From positions 1 through 64,000 of the forward strand of contig QAKM01000044.1 of assembly GCA_003343805.1 (NCBI GenBank): 64,000 bases of DNA. Reading direction: 5' to 3'. A model generated the notes under the pieces. The model was not told where the DNA came from, made no database searches, and worked only from the letters and a program-made list of their open reading frames with translations. The stretch is from Bacillota bacterium (GTDB lineage Bacteria; Bacillota; Clostridia; Christensenellales; Borkfalkiaceae). The position numbers were made by a program, and so were the translations under genes. Below are positions 8,139 through 17,064 of this stretch, piece by piece (the stretch's first letter is position 1; each line of letters opens with the position of its first letter).

Positions 8139-8167
8139 ATATTACAACATCCGAAAACAAAAGTCAA
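8139..8167 (-). promoter_or_regulatory. Sigma-A promoter of tRNA-Leu(AAG)
   Basis: Read on the minus strand, TTGACT (8162-8167), a 17-base spacer and TAATAT (8139-8144) lie about 50 bases upstream of the tRNA. The leader between contains a 6-bp inverted repeat (GCTGTC...GACAGC). Confidence 0.75.
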
Positions 8168-8170
8168 GTT

Positions 8171-8683
8171 TTAATCGGGGAAAAATCCATAAATTTTTCG
8201 GAAAAAGGAGATTTTTTTCAGATAACGCCGTGTCTCTGCGTAGGGGATCTGAAAGAGCGTCCTGCCGTCCTCGGAACAGTGCGGATCGGAGAGCCAGCCC
8301 TGCACCGTTCCTTCGCCCGCATTGTAGGCGGCAAGGGCAGTCTCCTCCTCGAACCGCTCCAGAAGATAGGCAAGATAGGCGCAGCCCAGGCGGGTGTTGT
8401 ATTCGCCGTCGAAAAGACGTTCGGGCAGGAAGGGGATGCCGCTGCGCTCTGCGATGAACTGCGCCGTGGACGGGAGCAGCTGCATGAGCCCAACGGCTCC
8501 CGCAGAGCTTACGGCGCTCTCCTCAAAATTGCTCTCGGCTTTCATCACGGCATAGGCGAGGGCAGGTGAAAGACCGCTGCGTTCCACGATCCCGCGATAG
8601 GGGCGCGGAAAGGCAGCGAAACAGCAGAGAAAGAGCAAGAGCGTCAGAAGCAGCAGGGCGGTAAGGGCAAGAAGGCGTTTCAT
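8171..8683 (-). CDS. Membrane-anchored lytic transglycosylase (SLT domain)
   Basis: The protein cleaves the MurNAc-GlcNAc bond of peptidoglycan. Its 170 residues begin with a Leu-rich hydrophobic segment (about residues 3-24) that acts as signal peptide or anchor. A compact SLT (lysozyme-like) domain follows, with the catalytic Glu in VMKAESNF, then GAVGLMQLLPSTA, NTRLGCAYLAYLL and ALAAYNAGEGTV. These are the standard motifs of the family. It lies downstream of coaE, but a sigma-E-like promoter sits in the 38-base gap, so it may be made in the mother cell during sporulation, when peptidoglycan is remodelled around the forespore. No Shine-Dalgarno precedes the ATG; see the promoter entry. Confidence 0.9.
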   Translation of the reverse strand: MKRLLALTALLLLTLLLFLCCFAAFPRPYRGIVERSGLSPALAYAVMKAESNFEESAVSSAGAVGLMQLLPSTAQFIAERSGIPFLPERLFDGEYNTRLGCAYLAYLLERFEEETALAAYNAGEGTVQGWLSDPHCSEDGRTLFQIPYAETRRYLKKISFFRKIYGFFPD

Positions 8684-8690
8684 TCGCTCT

Positions 8691-8719
8691 ATAGTATGCC
8701 CCGGCCGCCCGGAATTTGC
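8691..8719 (-). promoter_or_regulatory. Sigma-E-like promoter of the lytic transglycosylase
   Basis: On the minus strand GCAAATT (8713-8719), exactly 14 bases of spacer and CATACTAT (8691-8698) match KMATATT-N14-CATACAnT with one defined mismatch in each box. The start point would fall at about 8684, one base before the ATG. The layout after the -10 (AGAGCG then ATG within one base) is nearly identical to that before spoIIIAA. Confidence 0.55.
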
Positions 8720-8721
8720 GC

Positions 8722-9309
8722 TTACAGCCGCCCGCTCTCCTTCAATCCTTCCAGAAGGGCGTCCGCTTTCTGTTCGAGGGCGCGTTCGTCTCCGTCGTTT
8801 TGGAGGACGAAGCAGCCCGGGGGAAGGGGGGAATCGTAGTCGAATTGTTCCCGGATGCGTGCCTCCGCTTGTTCGGGGGTGAGCCCGTCGCGGTCGACGA
8901 CGCTGCGGATGCGCGCCTGTCTTTCGCGCAGGACCACGATGACGCCGTCAAACAGGGCGGGCATCCCGCTTTCAAAGAGGAGGGGGATCTCGGCAAAGCA
9001 GGGCTTTTTTGCAGCGTCCATCTGCTCTTGCAGGCGTTTGTAGATGCGCGGATGGGCGTAGGCGTTGAGCGCTTCGAGTGCGTTCCGGTCCGAAAAGACG
9101 AGGGCAGAAAGCGCCTTTTTGTCGATGCCGTCCGCCGCGGCACAGGAGGGGAAGCGCTCCAAAAGCCCGTGCAGATAGGCTTTGTCCTGCCACAGGGCGC
9201 GGTTGATGGCATCGCACGAGAACACGGGGTAACCCCGCTCCTTCAGGATGCGGCAGAGCGCACTCTTGCCGCTCCCGATCCCGCCCGTGATAGCAAATTT
9301 ACTTGGCAT
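8722..9309 (-). CDS. coaE: Dephospho-CoA kinase
   Basis: CoaE performs the last step of coenzyme A synthesis, phosphorylating the 3'-OH of dephospho-CoA. The 195-residue protein has the family length, the P-loop GGIGSGKS (residues 9-16), the SCDAINRALW segment and the FAEIPLLFESGM motif of the lid/CoA region. The ATG at 9309 is preferred over an upstream in-frame start because GGGGAGGAGC lies at suitable distance and the family N-terminus begins directly before the P-loop. It overlaps the 3' end of polA by 11 bases, so the two are co-transcribed, an arrangement common in Firmicutes. Confidence 0.95.
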   Translation of the reverse strand: MPSKFAITGGIGSGKSALCRILKERGYPVFSCDAINRALWQDKAYLHGLLERFPSCAAADGIDKKALSALVFSDRNALEALNAYAHPRIYKRLQEQMDAAKKPCFAEIPLLFESGMPALFDGVIVVLRERQARIRSVVDRDGLTPEQAEARIREQFDYDSPLPPGCFVLQNDGDERALEQKADALLEGLKESGRL

Positions 9310-11833
9310 CGTACCAGCTCCTCCCCGTCGATACATCCGCAATGAGCGGCACTTCCAGCTTCACGGCCTTCTCCATTTCCTCCTTGAGGACGGCGACCGT
9401 CCGCTCCGCCTCCTCCTTCGGCGTGTCGAGGATGAGCTCGTCGTGCACCTGCAGGACGAGTTTTGCCGAGAGCCCTTCTTCCCGAAGACGGCGGTCAACG
9501 CCGAGCATGGCGAGCTTGATGATGTCGGCAGAGCTTCCCTGCAGGGGCATATTCATGGCGGCGCGCTCTCCGAACGAGCGCGTCGTATAGCTCGAAGATC
9601 TGAGTTCGGGCATATAGCGCCTGCGACCGAGGATGGTCGTGATGTAGCCGTCCTCCCTGGCCCGGCGGACGTTTTCCTCCATGTAGCTCTTGACTTCGGG
9701 ATAGGTCTGGAAATATCCGTCGATGTAGCTCTGAGCCTCCGCATTGGAACAATTCAGATCCTTTGCCAGCCCGTAGGAGGAGATGCCGTAAATGATGCCG
9801 AAGTTGACGGCCTTGGCGCGGCGTCTCAGCTCGGGCGTCACAGCGGAGAGGGGAACTTTGAAGATGAGGGAGGCGGTCGCCGCGTGGATGTCCTTTGCGG
9901 CGTGATAGGCCTCGCGCAGGAGCTTGGCGCCGCTGAAGTGGGCCAGCAGTCTGAGTTCGATCTGCGAGTAATCCGCATCGACGAGCACGTTCCCCTCGCG
10001 GGCGATGAACAGCTTTCTCAGTTCGCGGCCCTCCTCGCGGCGGACGGGGATGTTCTGCAGATTGGGGTTTGTGCTCGAAAGCCGCCCCGTCGCCGTCATC
10101 GTCTGATTGTAAGTGGTGTGGACAATGCCGCCGTGGATGAGGTGACTGATGCCGTCGATGTAGGTGGACTTGAGTTTCTGGATCTCGCGGTGGCGGAGGA
10201 TGAGACGGGCGACTTCGTACTGTTCGGCAAGCTGTTCCAGAACTTCCGCATTGGTGGAATATCCGCCGCGCGCCGTCTTTTTGACGCCCTTGGCGCTGTA
10301 GCCGAGGCGGTCGAAGAGCACCTCGGAGAGCTGGACGGGGGAGTTGAGATTGAATTTGGTGCCGGCAAGCGCAAAGATCCGGGAAGAGAGCGTATCGAGC
10401 TCGGCGGAGTAGCGCTCGGCAAATTCGGGGAATTTTGCCTCGTCGACCCGCACGCCCGTGCATTCCATATCATAAAGGACGCGGGAGAGAGGAAGCTCCA
10501 ACTCCCGGTAGAGGCGCAGACTGTCGGGATCGGCGGTGCGCTCGGCATCGTGAAAGCCGCGCAAAAGCGCATAGGCACAGTTGGCAGGCGGCAGGGCGTA
10601 CTCCCCGGCCAGGTCGATTGCCGTCACGCCCTTTGTCCCGGAATCGATGAGATAGCGGAGAAGGCCGACGTCCTCCGCAGGGCAGGAGACGGGGAAGGGG
10701 GAAAAGCGATGCAGGATCGCCTTGTAATCGGCGACGACCGCCCGCTTCCCGGAGGAAAAGAGCGGGGCGAGGAGCTCGGTCGCTTCTTCGGGGAAGTACC
10801 CCGGTTCGATGAGCGACTTGCGGCGGGGGAAGAGATATTCCTTCCCCGAAAAGCAGACGTGTGCCGTTCCCTCGCCGTCCTCGGCAAAGGCAAATTCCTC
10901 GGCGCCCTCAAATGCCGCAAAGAAGTCCTTGGGGTCGGGGCAGGAGATCACTTCGGCGGCCGATTCCCCGTACTCTTCAAAGAAAGCGGTGTGTACCAGC
11001 GTGCGGAACTCCAGCTTGTCGAAGGCGGCACGGGCCTCGGCCGAGAAGGGGGTATGCACGGCAAATTCTTCGAGCGGGATGGAGAGGGGAACTTGGGTGT
11101 CGATGCGCGCGAGCGTATGGGAGAGCTGCGCGCTCTCCTTTCCCGCTTCCAGACGCTTGCGGGTGCCGGCCGCGATCTCATCGAGATGGGCATAGACGCC
11201 CTCGAGCGTGCCGTACTTCTGCAGCAGGGAGAGGGCTGTCTTGGGGCCGATGCCGGGGACGCCGGGGATGTTGTCGGACGAGTCGCCCATGAGCGCCTTC
11301 TCTTCGATGATCTGTTCGGGGGTGAGGCCGATCTTTTCATAGAAGTTCTGCGCCGTCAGCCGCTCCACCTCGGAGACACCGCGCTTGGTGAAGCAGACGC
11401 AGACATCCTCTTTGACGAGCTGATAGGAATCGCGGTCGCCCGTATAGATGAGCGTCTTTACATCGCGGTAGGCGCGGGACAGCGTGCCGATGACGTCGTC
11501 GGCTTCATATCCCTCCTTTTCCACCATGCGGATGCCCATCGCCGAGAGCAGCTCTTTGAGAACGGGAAACTGCACGACGAGATCTTCGGGCATGGGGGAG
11601 CGCGTCCCCTTGTAGTCGGAATACATCTTGTGCCGGAAGGTGGGGGCGTGCAGGTCAAAAGCCACCCCGAGATAGGCGGGGCGTTCGTCCTCGAGGATCT
11701 TAAAGAGGAACTTGATGAACCCGTAGATGCCGTTGGTGGGGAAACCGTCCTTGGTGGAGAAGTTGCCGATCGCATAGTATGCGCGGTTCATGAGGGAATT
11801 GCCGTCGATGAGAACGAAAGTCTTTTTATCCAT
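9299..11833 (-). CDS. polA: DNA polymerase I
   Basis: The 844-residue enzyme fills gaps during repair and removes RNA primers. The N-terminal 5'-3' exonuclease starts MDKKTFVLIDGNSLMNRAYY and includes GDRDSYQL and SSDNIPGVPGIGPKTA. The C-terminal polymerase shows motif A (DYSQIELRLLAH), motif B (RRAKAVNFGIIYGIS) and motif C (QVHDELILD). The central 3'-5' exonuclease region has lost its metal-binding acidic residues: where Klenow has DxE there is FAFAEDGE, and no equivalent of the second or third exo motif is seen. Proofreading is therefore probably absent, as in Bacillus-type enzymes. The ATG at 11833 coincides with the predicted transcription start and has no Shine-Dalgarno. Confidence 0.97.
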   Translation of the reverse strand: MDKKTFVLIDGNSLMNRAYYAIGNFSTKDGFPTNGIYGFIKFLFKILEDERPAYLGVAFDLHAPTFRHKMYSDYKGTRSPMPEDLVVQFPVLKELLSAMGIRMVEKEGYEADDVIGTLSRAYRDVKTLIYTGDRDSYQLVKEDVCVCFTKRGVSEVERLTAQNFYEKIGLTPEQIIEEKALMGDSSDNIPGVPGIGPKTALSLLQKYGTLEGVYAHLDEIAAGTRKRLEAGKESAQLSHTLARIDTQVPLSIPLEEFAVHTPFSAEARAAFDKLEFRTLVHTAFFEEYGESAAEVISCPDPKDFFAAFEGAEEFAFAEDGEGTAHVCFSGKEYLFPRRKSLIEPGYFPEEATELLAPLFSSGKRAVVADYKAILHRFSPFPVSCPAEDVGLLRYLIDSGTKGVTAIDLAGEYALPPANCAYALLRGFHDAERTADPDSLRLYRELELPLSRVLYDMECTGVRVDEAKFPEFAERYSAELDTLSSRIFALAGTKFNLNSPVQLSEVLFDRLGYSAKGVKKTARGGYSTNAEVLEQLAEQYEVARLILRHREIQKLKSTYIDGISHLIHGGIVHTTYNQTMTATGRLSSTNPNLQNIPVRREEGRELRKLFIAREGNVLVDADYSQIELRLLAHFSGAKLLREAYHAAKDIHAATASLIFKVPLSAVTPELRRRAKAVNFGIIYGISSYGLAKDLNCSNAEAQSYIDGYFQTYPEVKSYMEENVRRAREDGYITTILGRRRYMPELRSSSYTTRSFGERAAMNMPLQGSSADIIKLAMLGVDRRLREEGLSAKLVLQVHDELILDTPKEEAERTVAVLKEEMEKAVKLEVPLIADVSTGRSWYDAK

Positions 11834-11839
11834 ATTCTT

Positions 11840-11868
11840 ATTGTATCACGCGGGGAGAAATTTTGCAA
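11840..11868 (-). promoter_or_regulatory. Sigma-A promoter of polA-coaE (leaderless geometry)
   Basis: On the minus strand TTGCAA (11863-11868), a 17-base spacer and TACAAT (11840-11845) place +1 at about 11833, which is the A of the polA ATG. Confidence 0.75.
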
Positions 11869-11886
11869 GAAAAACCCGGAAATCGC

Positions 11887-11915
11887 TTGATTTTTGCAGG
11901 GAGGTAGGATATAAT
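11887..11915 (+). promoter_or_regulatory. Sigma-A promoter of tRNA-Leu(CAA)
   Basis: TTGATT at 11887-11892, a 17-base spacer and TATAAT at 11910-11915 lie 17 bases before the mature tRNA. It is back-to-back with the polA promoter. Confidence 0.8.
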
Positions 11916-11932
11916 GAGCGGGTAAGCATTAT

Positions 11933-12019
11933 GCCGCTGTGGTGGAATTGGCAGACGCGTCGGACTCAAAATCCGATGGTAGTGATACCGTATCGGTTCG
12001 ACCCCGATCAGCGGCACCA
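11933..12019 (+). tRNA. tRNA-Leu (anticodon CAA)
   Basis: This 87-base class II tRNA has acceptor stem GCCGCTG/CAGCGGC, discriminator A and encoded CCA. The anticodon stem TCGGA/TCCGA has loop CTCAAAA, giving anticodon CAA for UUG codons. A long variable arm and a TTCGACC T-loop are present. Confidence 0.95.
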
Positions 12020-12093
12020 AGTCGTTTCAAAGCGCTCTTTGCGGAGGTCCGGCTGACGGCCGATCCCGCGTTCGAAGCGCCCGTATTTTCAGA

Positions 12094-12129
12094 GCCTGTT
12101 CGCTGAGCCGGACAGGCCGTTTGTTTTTT
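12094..12129 (+). terminator. Terminator after tRNA-Leu(CAA)
   Basis: A 9-bp stem with one T-G pair (12094-12102 with 12109-12117) is followed by CGTTTGTTTTTT. Confidence 0.75.
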
Positions 12130-12265
12130 CGGCGGCAGAAGGAGGCGGGCGTTCAGTTCGTTTGAAAGCTCGGCTTAATTTTCCGGAAAAACAAACTTTC
12201 CACGCAATTCTCATAGAGTGTTCACAAATCTAAACAAACTTCCTCAAAAAGGTGCCGCCAAAAAT

Positions 12266-12294
12266 TTGACTTTGCGATGTACCGCGTGTATAAT
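12266..12294 (+). promoter_or_regulatory. Sigma-A promoter of the polysaccharide operon
   Basis: TTGACT at 12266-12271, a 17-base spacer and consensus TATAAT at 12289-12294. Confidence 0.85.
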
Positions 12295-12382
12295 TGTGTA
12301 TGGTTTTCAGGAAATATCAGGCAAAGGCTGCCGAAGGTCCGGCAGAAGTGTGCGGGCGATCTCCATGCCGGAAGGTATGCGG

Positions 12383-13069
12383 ATGCGCAGATTCGGATAT
12401 CATTACACTATGAGCACATACACCAAAGAACACAAAGCCCCCCGCCGCGGCGGAAAAGGCTATCTCTTTTTCAAGCGCACGTTCGATATCGTGTCCTCGG
12501 GCATTGCGCTCTTACTTCTTTCATGGCTCTTTCTCATTCTGGCGATCGCCGTCAAATGCAGCGACGGCGGTTCGGTCTTTTACCGGCACAAGCGCGTCGG
12601 AAAGGGCGGGAAGGACATCTTCATTCCCAAATTCCGCAGTATGAAGCGCAACGCCGATCAGCTCGAGCATACGCTCACGCCCGAGCAGCTCGAGCAGTAC
12701 CGCAGAGAATATAAGATCGACAACGATCCCCGCGTCACCAAGGTGGGGCATTTCCTCCGCAGGACGAGCCTCGACGAGCTTCCCCAGCTCTGGTCCATCT
12801 TCAAGGGCGATCTCTCCGTCGTCGGTCCGCGCCCCCTGATGCGGGAAGAGGTGGAGGCCAAGTACGGCGAGGATGCGGAAAAGCTCCTCTCCGTCAAGCC
12901 GGGGCTCATCGGCTGGTGGGCGGCAAACGGCAGAAGCAACTGCACCTACGAGAGCGGGGAGCGTCAGAAGCTCGAGCTCTACTACGTTGACCATTGTTCC
13001 GCAGCGTTCGATCTCAAGATCATGTTCAAGACGGTCGGCAGCGTGCTCCGCGGCGACGGAGCGCAGTAA
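12383..13069 (+). CDS. Polyprenyl-phosphate sugar-1-phosphate transferase (priming glycosyltransferase)
   Basis: This is the bacterial sugar transferase family (WcaJ/RfbP C-terminal domain), which transfers a sugar-1-phosphate to undecaprenyl phosphate and so starts an exopolysaccharide repeat unit at the membrane. A single hydrophobic segment ([20 protein letters not shown]) is followed by the catalytic domain. That domain carries [49 protein letters not shown] and [13 protein letters not shown] in separate blocks. The start is uncertain: ATG 12383 has GGAAGG 7 bases upstream and gives 228 residues, while ATG 12410 would also retain the domain. It is the first gene of the operon, as is usual for priming enzymes. 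The sugar transferred cannot be read from sequence. Confidence 0.9.
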   Translation: MRRFGYHYTMSTYTKEHKAPRRGGKGYLFFKRTFDIVSSGIALLLLSWLFLILAIAVKCSDGGSVFYRHKRVGKGGKDIFIPKFRSMKRNADQLEHTLTPEQLEQYRREYKIDNDPRVTKVGHFLRRTSLDELPQLWSIFKGDLSVVGPRPLMREEVEAKYGEDAEKLLSVKPGLIGWWAANGRSNCTYESGERQKLELYYVDHCSAAFDLKIMFKTVGSVLRGDGAQ

Positions 13070-13088
13070 AAGGAGCGGCGCACAGCTT

Positions 13089-14228
13089 ATGAAGATCCTT
13101 CATATCAGCAACTATTATTATCCGCACATCGGCGGGATCGAGCAGGTCGCGCGCGACACGGTGAATGCGATCGGCGGCGATGCCGAGCAGCGCGTGTTCT
13201 GCTTTCATCACGAAAAAAGGGACGAGCGCGGCGAAGTGGACGGCATTCCCGTCATTCGCGCGGGCTCCTTCGTGAAGGTCGCCTCGCAGTCGCTCTCCTT
13301 CTCTTACGGCACGCTCTTAAAGCGCGAGATCGGGGACTTTGCGCCCGATGTCATCGTCTTTCATTTTCCCAATCCCTTTGCGGCACACTATCTTTTGAAG
13401 TGTCTGAAGGGGAGGAAGACGAAGCTCATCCTTTGGTGGCATCTCGACATCATCAAACAGAAACTTCTGAAGAAGCTCTTCCGCGGGCAGACGATCCGCC
13501 TTTTGAAGCGGGCGGACAAGATCGTCGCCACTAGCCCCGATTACATCGAGGGGAGCGAGTTTTTGCCTGCCTTCCGCGAAAAATGCACCGTCATTCCCAA
13601 CTGCGCCGCGGACAGCCGCGTCACGCTGACCGAAGAGGAGCGGCTGCGCGCCGAAGCCATCCGGCAGGAGAATGCAGGGAAGTTCCTGCTCTTTGCCGTG
13701 GGGCGGCACGTTCCCTATAAGGGGATGGAATATCTCGTCCGCGCGAGCAAGCTGCTCGGCGACGGCTACTCCGTCTGCATCGGCGGGGAGGGGGAGCTCA
13801 CTCCTTCGCTGAAGGCGCTTGCGGAGGGAGATGAAAAGGTACGCTTCCTGGGACGTATTTCCGACAGCGAGCTCAAGGCCTATCTTGCGGCCTGCGATGT
13901 GTTCTGCTTTCCCTCCATCACCAAGAACGAGGCGTTCGGCATTGCCCTTGCGGAGGCGATGGCCTTTGCAAAGCCCTCCGTCACCTTTACGATCAAGGGC
14001 TCCGGCGTCAACTATGTCTCGCTGAACGGCGTCACGGGCATCGAAGTCGCAAACGGCGACGTCGAGGCTTATGCTGCCGCCATCCGTACATTGAAGGAGG
14101 ATGCGGCTCTTCGGGAGAAGTTCGGCCGGGAGGCATTCCGCCGCGAACAGGAGCTCTTTACGGAGAAGGCCTTTCACCGCAATGTGCGTGCACTCTTCGG
14201 CCTTGCCGGCGGGGAGGCTGTAAAATGA
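13089..14228 (+). CDS. Glycosyltransferase family 4 (GT-B fold)
   Basis: The 379-residue protein begins with the GT4 N-terminal motif MKILHISNYYYPHIGGIEQVARD. It carries the C-terminal donor-binding E-x7-E region as EAFGIALAEAM and the preceding FCFPSITKN. GT4 enzymes of exopolysaccharide clusters transfer mannose, glucose or related sugars from nucleotide donors to lipid-linked acceptors in the cytoplasm. The nearby GDP-mannose genes make mannose a reasonable donor, but that is inference. The start at 13089 is set by the conserved N-terminus and AGGAGC upstream; an upstream in-frame extension overlaps the previous gene and is not credible. Its TGA overlaps the ATG of manC. Confidence 0.9.
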   Translation: MKILHISNYYYPHIGGIEQVARDTVNAIGGDAEQRVFCFHHEKRDERGEVDGIPVIRAGSFVKVASQSLSFSYGTLLKREIGDFAPDVIVFHFPNPFAAHYLLKCLKGRKTKLILWWHLDIIKQKLLKKLFRGQTIRLLKRADKIVATSPDYIEGSEFLPAFREKCTVIPNCAADSRVTLTEEERLRAEAIRQENAGKFLLFAVGRHVPYKGMEYLVRASKLLGDGYSVCIGGEGELTPSLKALAEGDEKVRFLGRISDSELKAYLAACDVFCFPSITKNEAFGIALAEAMAFAKPSVTFTIKGSGVNYVSLNGVTGIEVANGDVEAYAAAIRTLKEDAALREKFGREAFRREQELFTEKAFHRNVRALFGLAGGEAVK

Positions 14229-15286
14229 ACGTCTACGGTGTCGTCATGGCGGGCGGGAGCGGAACGCGCTTCTGGCCGCTCTCCAGAAAACAGATGCCCA
14301 AACAGCTTTTGAACCTCACGGGGCACGACGCTATGATCAACGAGGCGATCGCCCGGCTGAGGCCCATTGCAAAGGACGGCATCTTCGTCGTATCGGGGCG
14401 CTCGCAGCGCGAGAGCCTCTTTCGGGTGCTCGACAAGAGCATCCCGGCCGATCATGTCCTGTTGGAGCCTGCGGCGCGCAATACGGCGGCGTGCATCGGG
14501 TATGCCGCGATCGAGATCCTGAAGCGCTGCGGGGACGGCGTGCTCGTCGTCATCCCGTCGGACAGCTATATCCGGAACACGCAGGCCTTTGAAGAGGCGC
14601 TCTCCCTTGCCGTTGCGGCGGCGGAGGAGCAGGACGCCATCGTCACCATCGGCATCCGTCCCACCTTCCCCGCGACGGGCTACGGCTATATCCGCTGCGA
14701 AGAGGGTACGTCTCCCGTAAAGCGGGTGCTTCGGTTCGTCGAAAAGCCCGACCTCGCGCACGCGAAGGAATACCTCGCGAGCGGAGACTACGTCTGGAAC
14801 AGCGGGATGTTCGTCTGGAAGGCCTCGCTCATTCTGGAAAAGTTCAAGAAGTATCTGCCCGAACTCTATGAGGAGCTCCTTCGCATCGGCGATGCGGTGG
14901 GGACGGGGCAGGAAGAGGACGTCATCGACCGCATCTATCCCGAGATGCCCTCCATTTCCGTCGATTACGGCATCCTCGAAAAGACGGACGGCATCCTGGT
15001 CGTGCCCGCCGATCTCGGCTGGAGCGACGTGGGGAGCCTCGATATGCTGGGCGCGGTGCGTGCCGCGGACGGCAACGACAACGTGATCGTGGGGGAGACG
15101 TATCCCGTCGATACCCATCACTCCATCATCTATACGGGCGGAAAGCCCGTCTGCACGGTCGGCGTGGACGATCTCATCATCATCGATACGCCCGACGTCC
15201 TTTTGGTCTGCTCCAAGGAGCGCGCACAGGACGTCAAGAAGATCGTCGAAGAGCTCCGTGCCAAGGGAAAAGAGGAATTGCTTTGA
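14225..15286 (+). CDS. manC: Mannose-1-phosphate guanylyltransferase
   Basis: The enzyme makes GDP-mannose from GTP and mannose-1-phosphate. The 353 residues match the short form, the nucleotidyltransferase domain without a fused isomerase. Visible motifs are the pyrophosphorylase signature MAGGSGTRFWPLSRKQMPKQ, the metal/nucleotide site VIPSDSYI, the FVEKPD motif and NSGMFVWK, plus a C-terminal segment. The missing isomerase is supplied by manA four genes on and the mutase by the next gene, so all three steps from fructose-6-phosphate to GDP-mannose are encoded here. It overlaps both neighbours by 4 bases. Confidence 0.95.
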   Translation: MNVYGVVMAGGSGTRFWPLSRKQMPKQLLNLTGHDAMINEAIARLRPIAKDGIFVVSGRSQRESLFRVLDKSIPADHVLLEPAARNTAACIGYAAIEILKRCGDGVLVVIPSDSYIRNTQAFEEALSLAVAAAEEQDAIVTIGIRPTFPATGYGYIRCEEGTSPVKRVLRFVEKPDLAHAKEYLASGDYVWNSGMFVWKASLILEKFKKYLPELYEELLRIGDAVGTGQEEDVIDRIYPEMPSISVDYGILEKTDGILVVPADLGWSDVGSLDMLGAVRAADGNDNVIVGETYPVDTHHSIIYTGGKPVCTVGVDDLIIIDTPDVLLVCSKERAQDVKKIVEELRAKGKEELL

Positions 15287-17046
15287 AGCATTACCGTGAA
15301 GAATACGAAAGATGGCTCTCATCCGCCGTCTTTGATGAAGATACCAAGCGCGAATTGCGGGCGCTTACCGACGAGAAGGAGATCGAAGACCGCTTCTACC
15401 GAGACCTCGCCTTCGGGACGGGAGGTCTGCGCGGCGTCCTGGGAGCGGGCAGCAACCGCATGAACGCCTACACCGTCGGCCGCGCGAGCCAGGGCCTTGC
15501 CGCCTTTCTCCGTGCCGAGGGGATGGAGGGAGGCGTCGTCATAGCCTACGACAGCCGCCGCTGTTCCGATGTGTTTGCCCGCGATACGGCGTGCATCCTT
15601 GCCGCCAACGGCATCCGGGCCTATCTCTTCGAGAGCCTGCGCCCCACGCCCGTGCTCTCCTTTGCCGTGCGGTATTTCCATGCCGCGGCGGGCGTCGTCA
15701 TTACGGCAAGCCACAATCCGCCCGAATACAACGGCTATAAGGTGTATTTTTCGGACGGCTGCCAGATCGTACCGCCCTATGATAAGCGCATCATCGGCCA
15801 TGTGAACGCCGTCTCCTATGAGGACGTCATGCGCATCTCCGAGGAGGAGGCGCTGTCGCAGGGGCTGCTCCGCATGGTCGGCGAGGAGGTCGATCGTGCC
15901 TATCTTGATGCCGTCAGGGCGCTCGTCCTGAGCCCCGAAGCGCTTGAAAAGCAAGCCGGGGATCTCCGGATCGTCTATACGCCGCTCAACGGGACGGGCA
16001 ATGTACTCGTTCGGCGGGTGCTGAAGGAGCTCGGTTTTCACAATGTCTTTGTCGTGCCCGAGCAGGAATTGCCGGACGGCGCCTTCCCGACGCTGAAAAC
16101 GCCCAATCCCGAGGATCCTGCGGCCTTCACGCTTGCGCTTGCGCTTGCGAAGGAGAAGGACGCCGACCTGGTCCTTGCCACCGACCCCGATGCCGACCGT
16201 CTCGGCGTCTATGTCCGGGAAAAGAGCGGGGAATACCGCCGCTTCACGGGCAACATGAGCGGCATCCTCATTGCGGAGTATCTGCTCCGCAGGAAGGAAG
16301 AGCTCGGCCTGCTGCCCGAAAACAGGGCGGACGGTGCGATCGTCACGACCATCGTCTCGACGGATATGGCAAAGGCGCTTGCCCGCGCTTACGGCGTCAC
16401 CGAGATCGAGACGCTGACGGGATTCAAGTACATCGGAGAACAGATCGCCCGCTTTGAGGCTGCGAAGGGGCAGAACGGCGGAAATTTGGACGCAAGCAAG
16501 GGGGCATACGAGTATCTCTTTGGTTTCGAGGAGAGCTACGGATGCCTCACGGGCAGCTATGCCCGCGACAAGGACGCTGTCTCCGCGGCGGCCGTGCTTG
16601 CCGAAGCCGCCTGTTACTATCGCTCGCTCGGCATGACGCTGTGCGACGCAATGGACGACCTGTACGCGCGCCTCGGGTATTTTGAAGAGGGGCAGAAGAG
16701 CCTCGCGTTTCCCGGGGCAGACGGCGCGGAGCGCATGAAGGACCGGATGCAGACGCTTCGGGACGAGCCTCCCACAGCCATCGGGCAGGCGTGCGTCGCT
16801 GCGGTGCGCGACTATGCCGTCGGCGCCCGCCGCGATCTGAGGACGGGGAAGGGATCGGCTCTCTCCCTGCCCAAGAGCAACGTACTCTACTTTGAGCTCG
16901 AAAACGGGGGCTGGTGCTGCATCCGCCCTTCCGGGACTGAGCCGAAAATGAAAGTTTACTTCGGCGCGAGTGGAACTTCTCCCGAGGACGCCAAAAATAC
17001 GACAGAAGGGATCATGCGCGGAGTCGCTGCTTTGCTGCAGGGCTGA
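15283..17046 (+). CDS. Phosphomannomutase/phosphoglucomutase (alpha-D-phosphohexomutase)
   Basis: The 587-residue protein is a long phosphohexomutase of the kind found in Firmicutes (PgcA-like). The phosphoserine loop is TASHNPPEYNGYK, the metal loop DPDADRLG, the sugar-binding loop GFEESYG and the phosphate-binding loop RPSGTEPKMK. It interconverts hexose-6-phosphate and hexose-1-phosphate. Between manC and manA the mannose substrate is the natural reading, but such enzymes often also act on glucose and could feed the glycogen genes. Translation starts at TTG (15283): AGAGGA lies 6 bases upstream, and the codon overlaps the stop of manC. Confidence 0.92.
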   Translation: MKHYREEYERWLSSAVFDEDTKRELRALTDEKEIEDRFYRDLAFGTGGLRGVLGAGSNRMNAYTVGRASQGLAAFLRAEGMEGGVVIAYDSRRCSDVFARDTACILAANGIRAYLFESLRPTPVLSFAVRYFHAAAGVVITASHNPPEYNGYKVYFSDGCQIVPPYDKRIIGHVNAVSYEDVMRISEEEALSQGLLRMVGEEVDRAYLDAVRALVLSPEALEKQAGDLRIVYTPLNGTGNVLVRRVLKELGFHNVFVVPEQELPDGAFPTLKTPNPEDPAAFTLALALAKEKDADLVLATDPDADRLGVYVREKSGEYRRFTGNMSGILIAEYLLRRKEELGLLPENRADGAIVTTIVSTDMAKALARAYGVTEIETLTGFKYIGEQIARFEAAKGQNGGNLDASKGAYEYLFGFEESYGCLTGSYARDKDAVSAAAVLAEAACYYRSLGMTLCDAMDDLYARLGYFEEGQKSLAFPGADGAERMKDRMQTLRDEPPTAIGQACVAAVRDYAVGARRDLRTGKGSALSLPKSNVLYFELENGGWCCIRPSGTEPKMKVYFGASGTSPEDAKNTTEGIMRGVAALLQG

Positions 17047-17064
17047 TGCGTTGAGGATACATTT

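Larger units (their letters stand above)
12020..12382 (+). other. Gene-free region between tRNA-Leu(CAA) and the polysaccharide operon
   Basis: This stretch holds the tRNA terminator (12094-12129), the sigma-A promoter of the polysaccharide operon (12266-12294) and an untranslated leader of about 80 bases. The leader contains a small hairpin (CTGCCG...CGGCAG near 12328-12345). I see no coding sequence or known riboswitch in it. Confidence 0.6.

Noticed and set aside
11775-11790. GCATAGTATGC in the start of polA, similar to the repeat palindrome
   Set aside because: It encodes the conserved NRAYYAIG of DNA polymerase I, and the right-hand flank of the repeat is absent.
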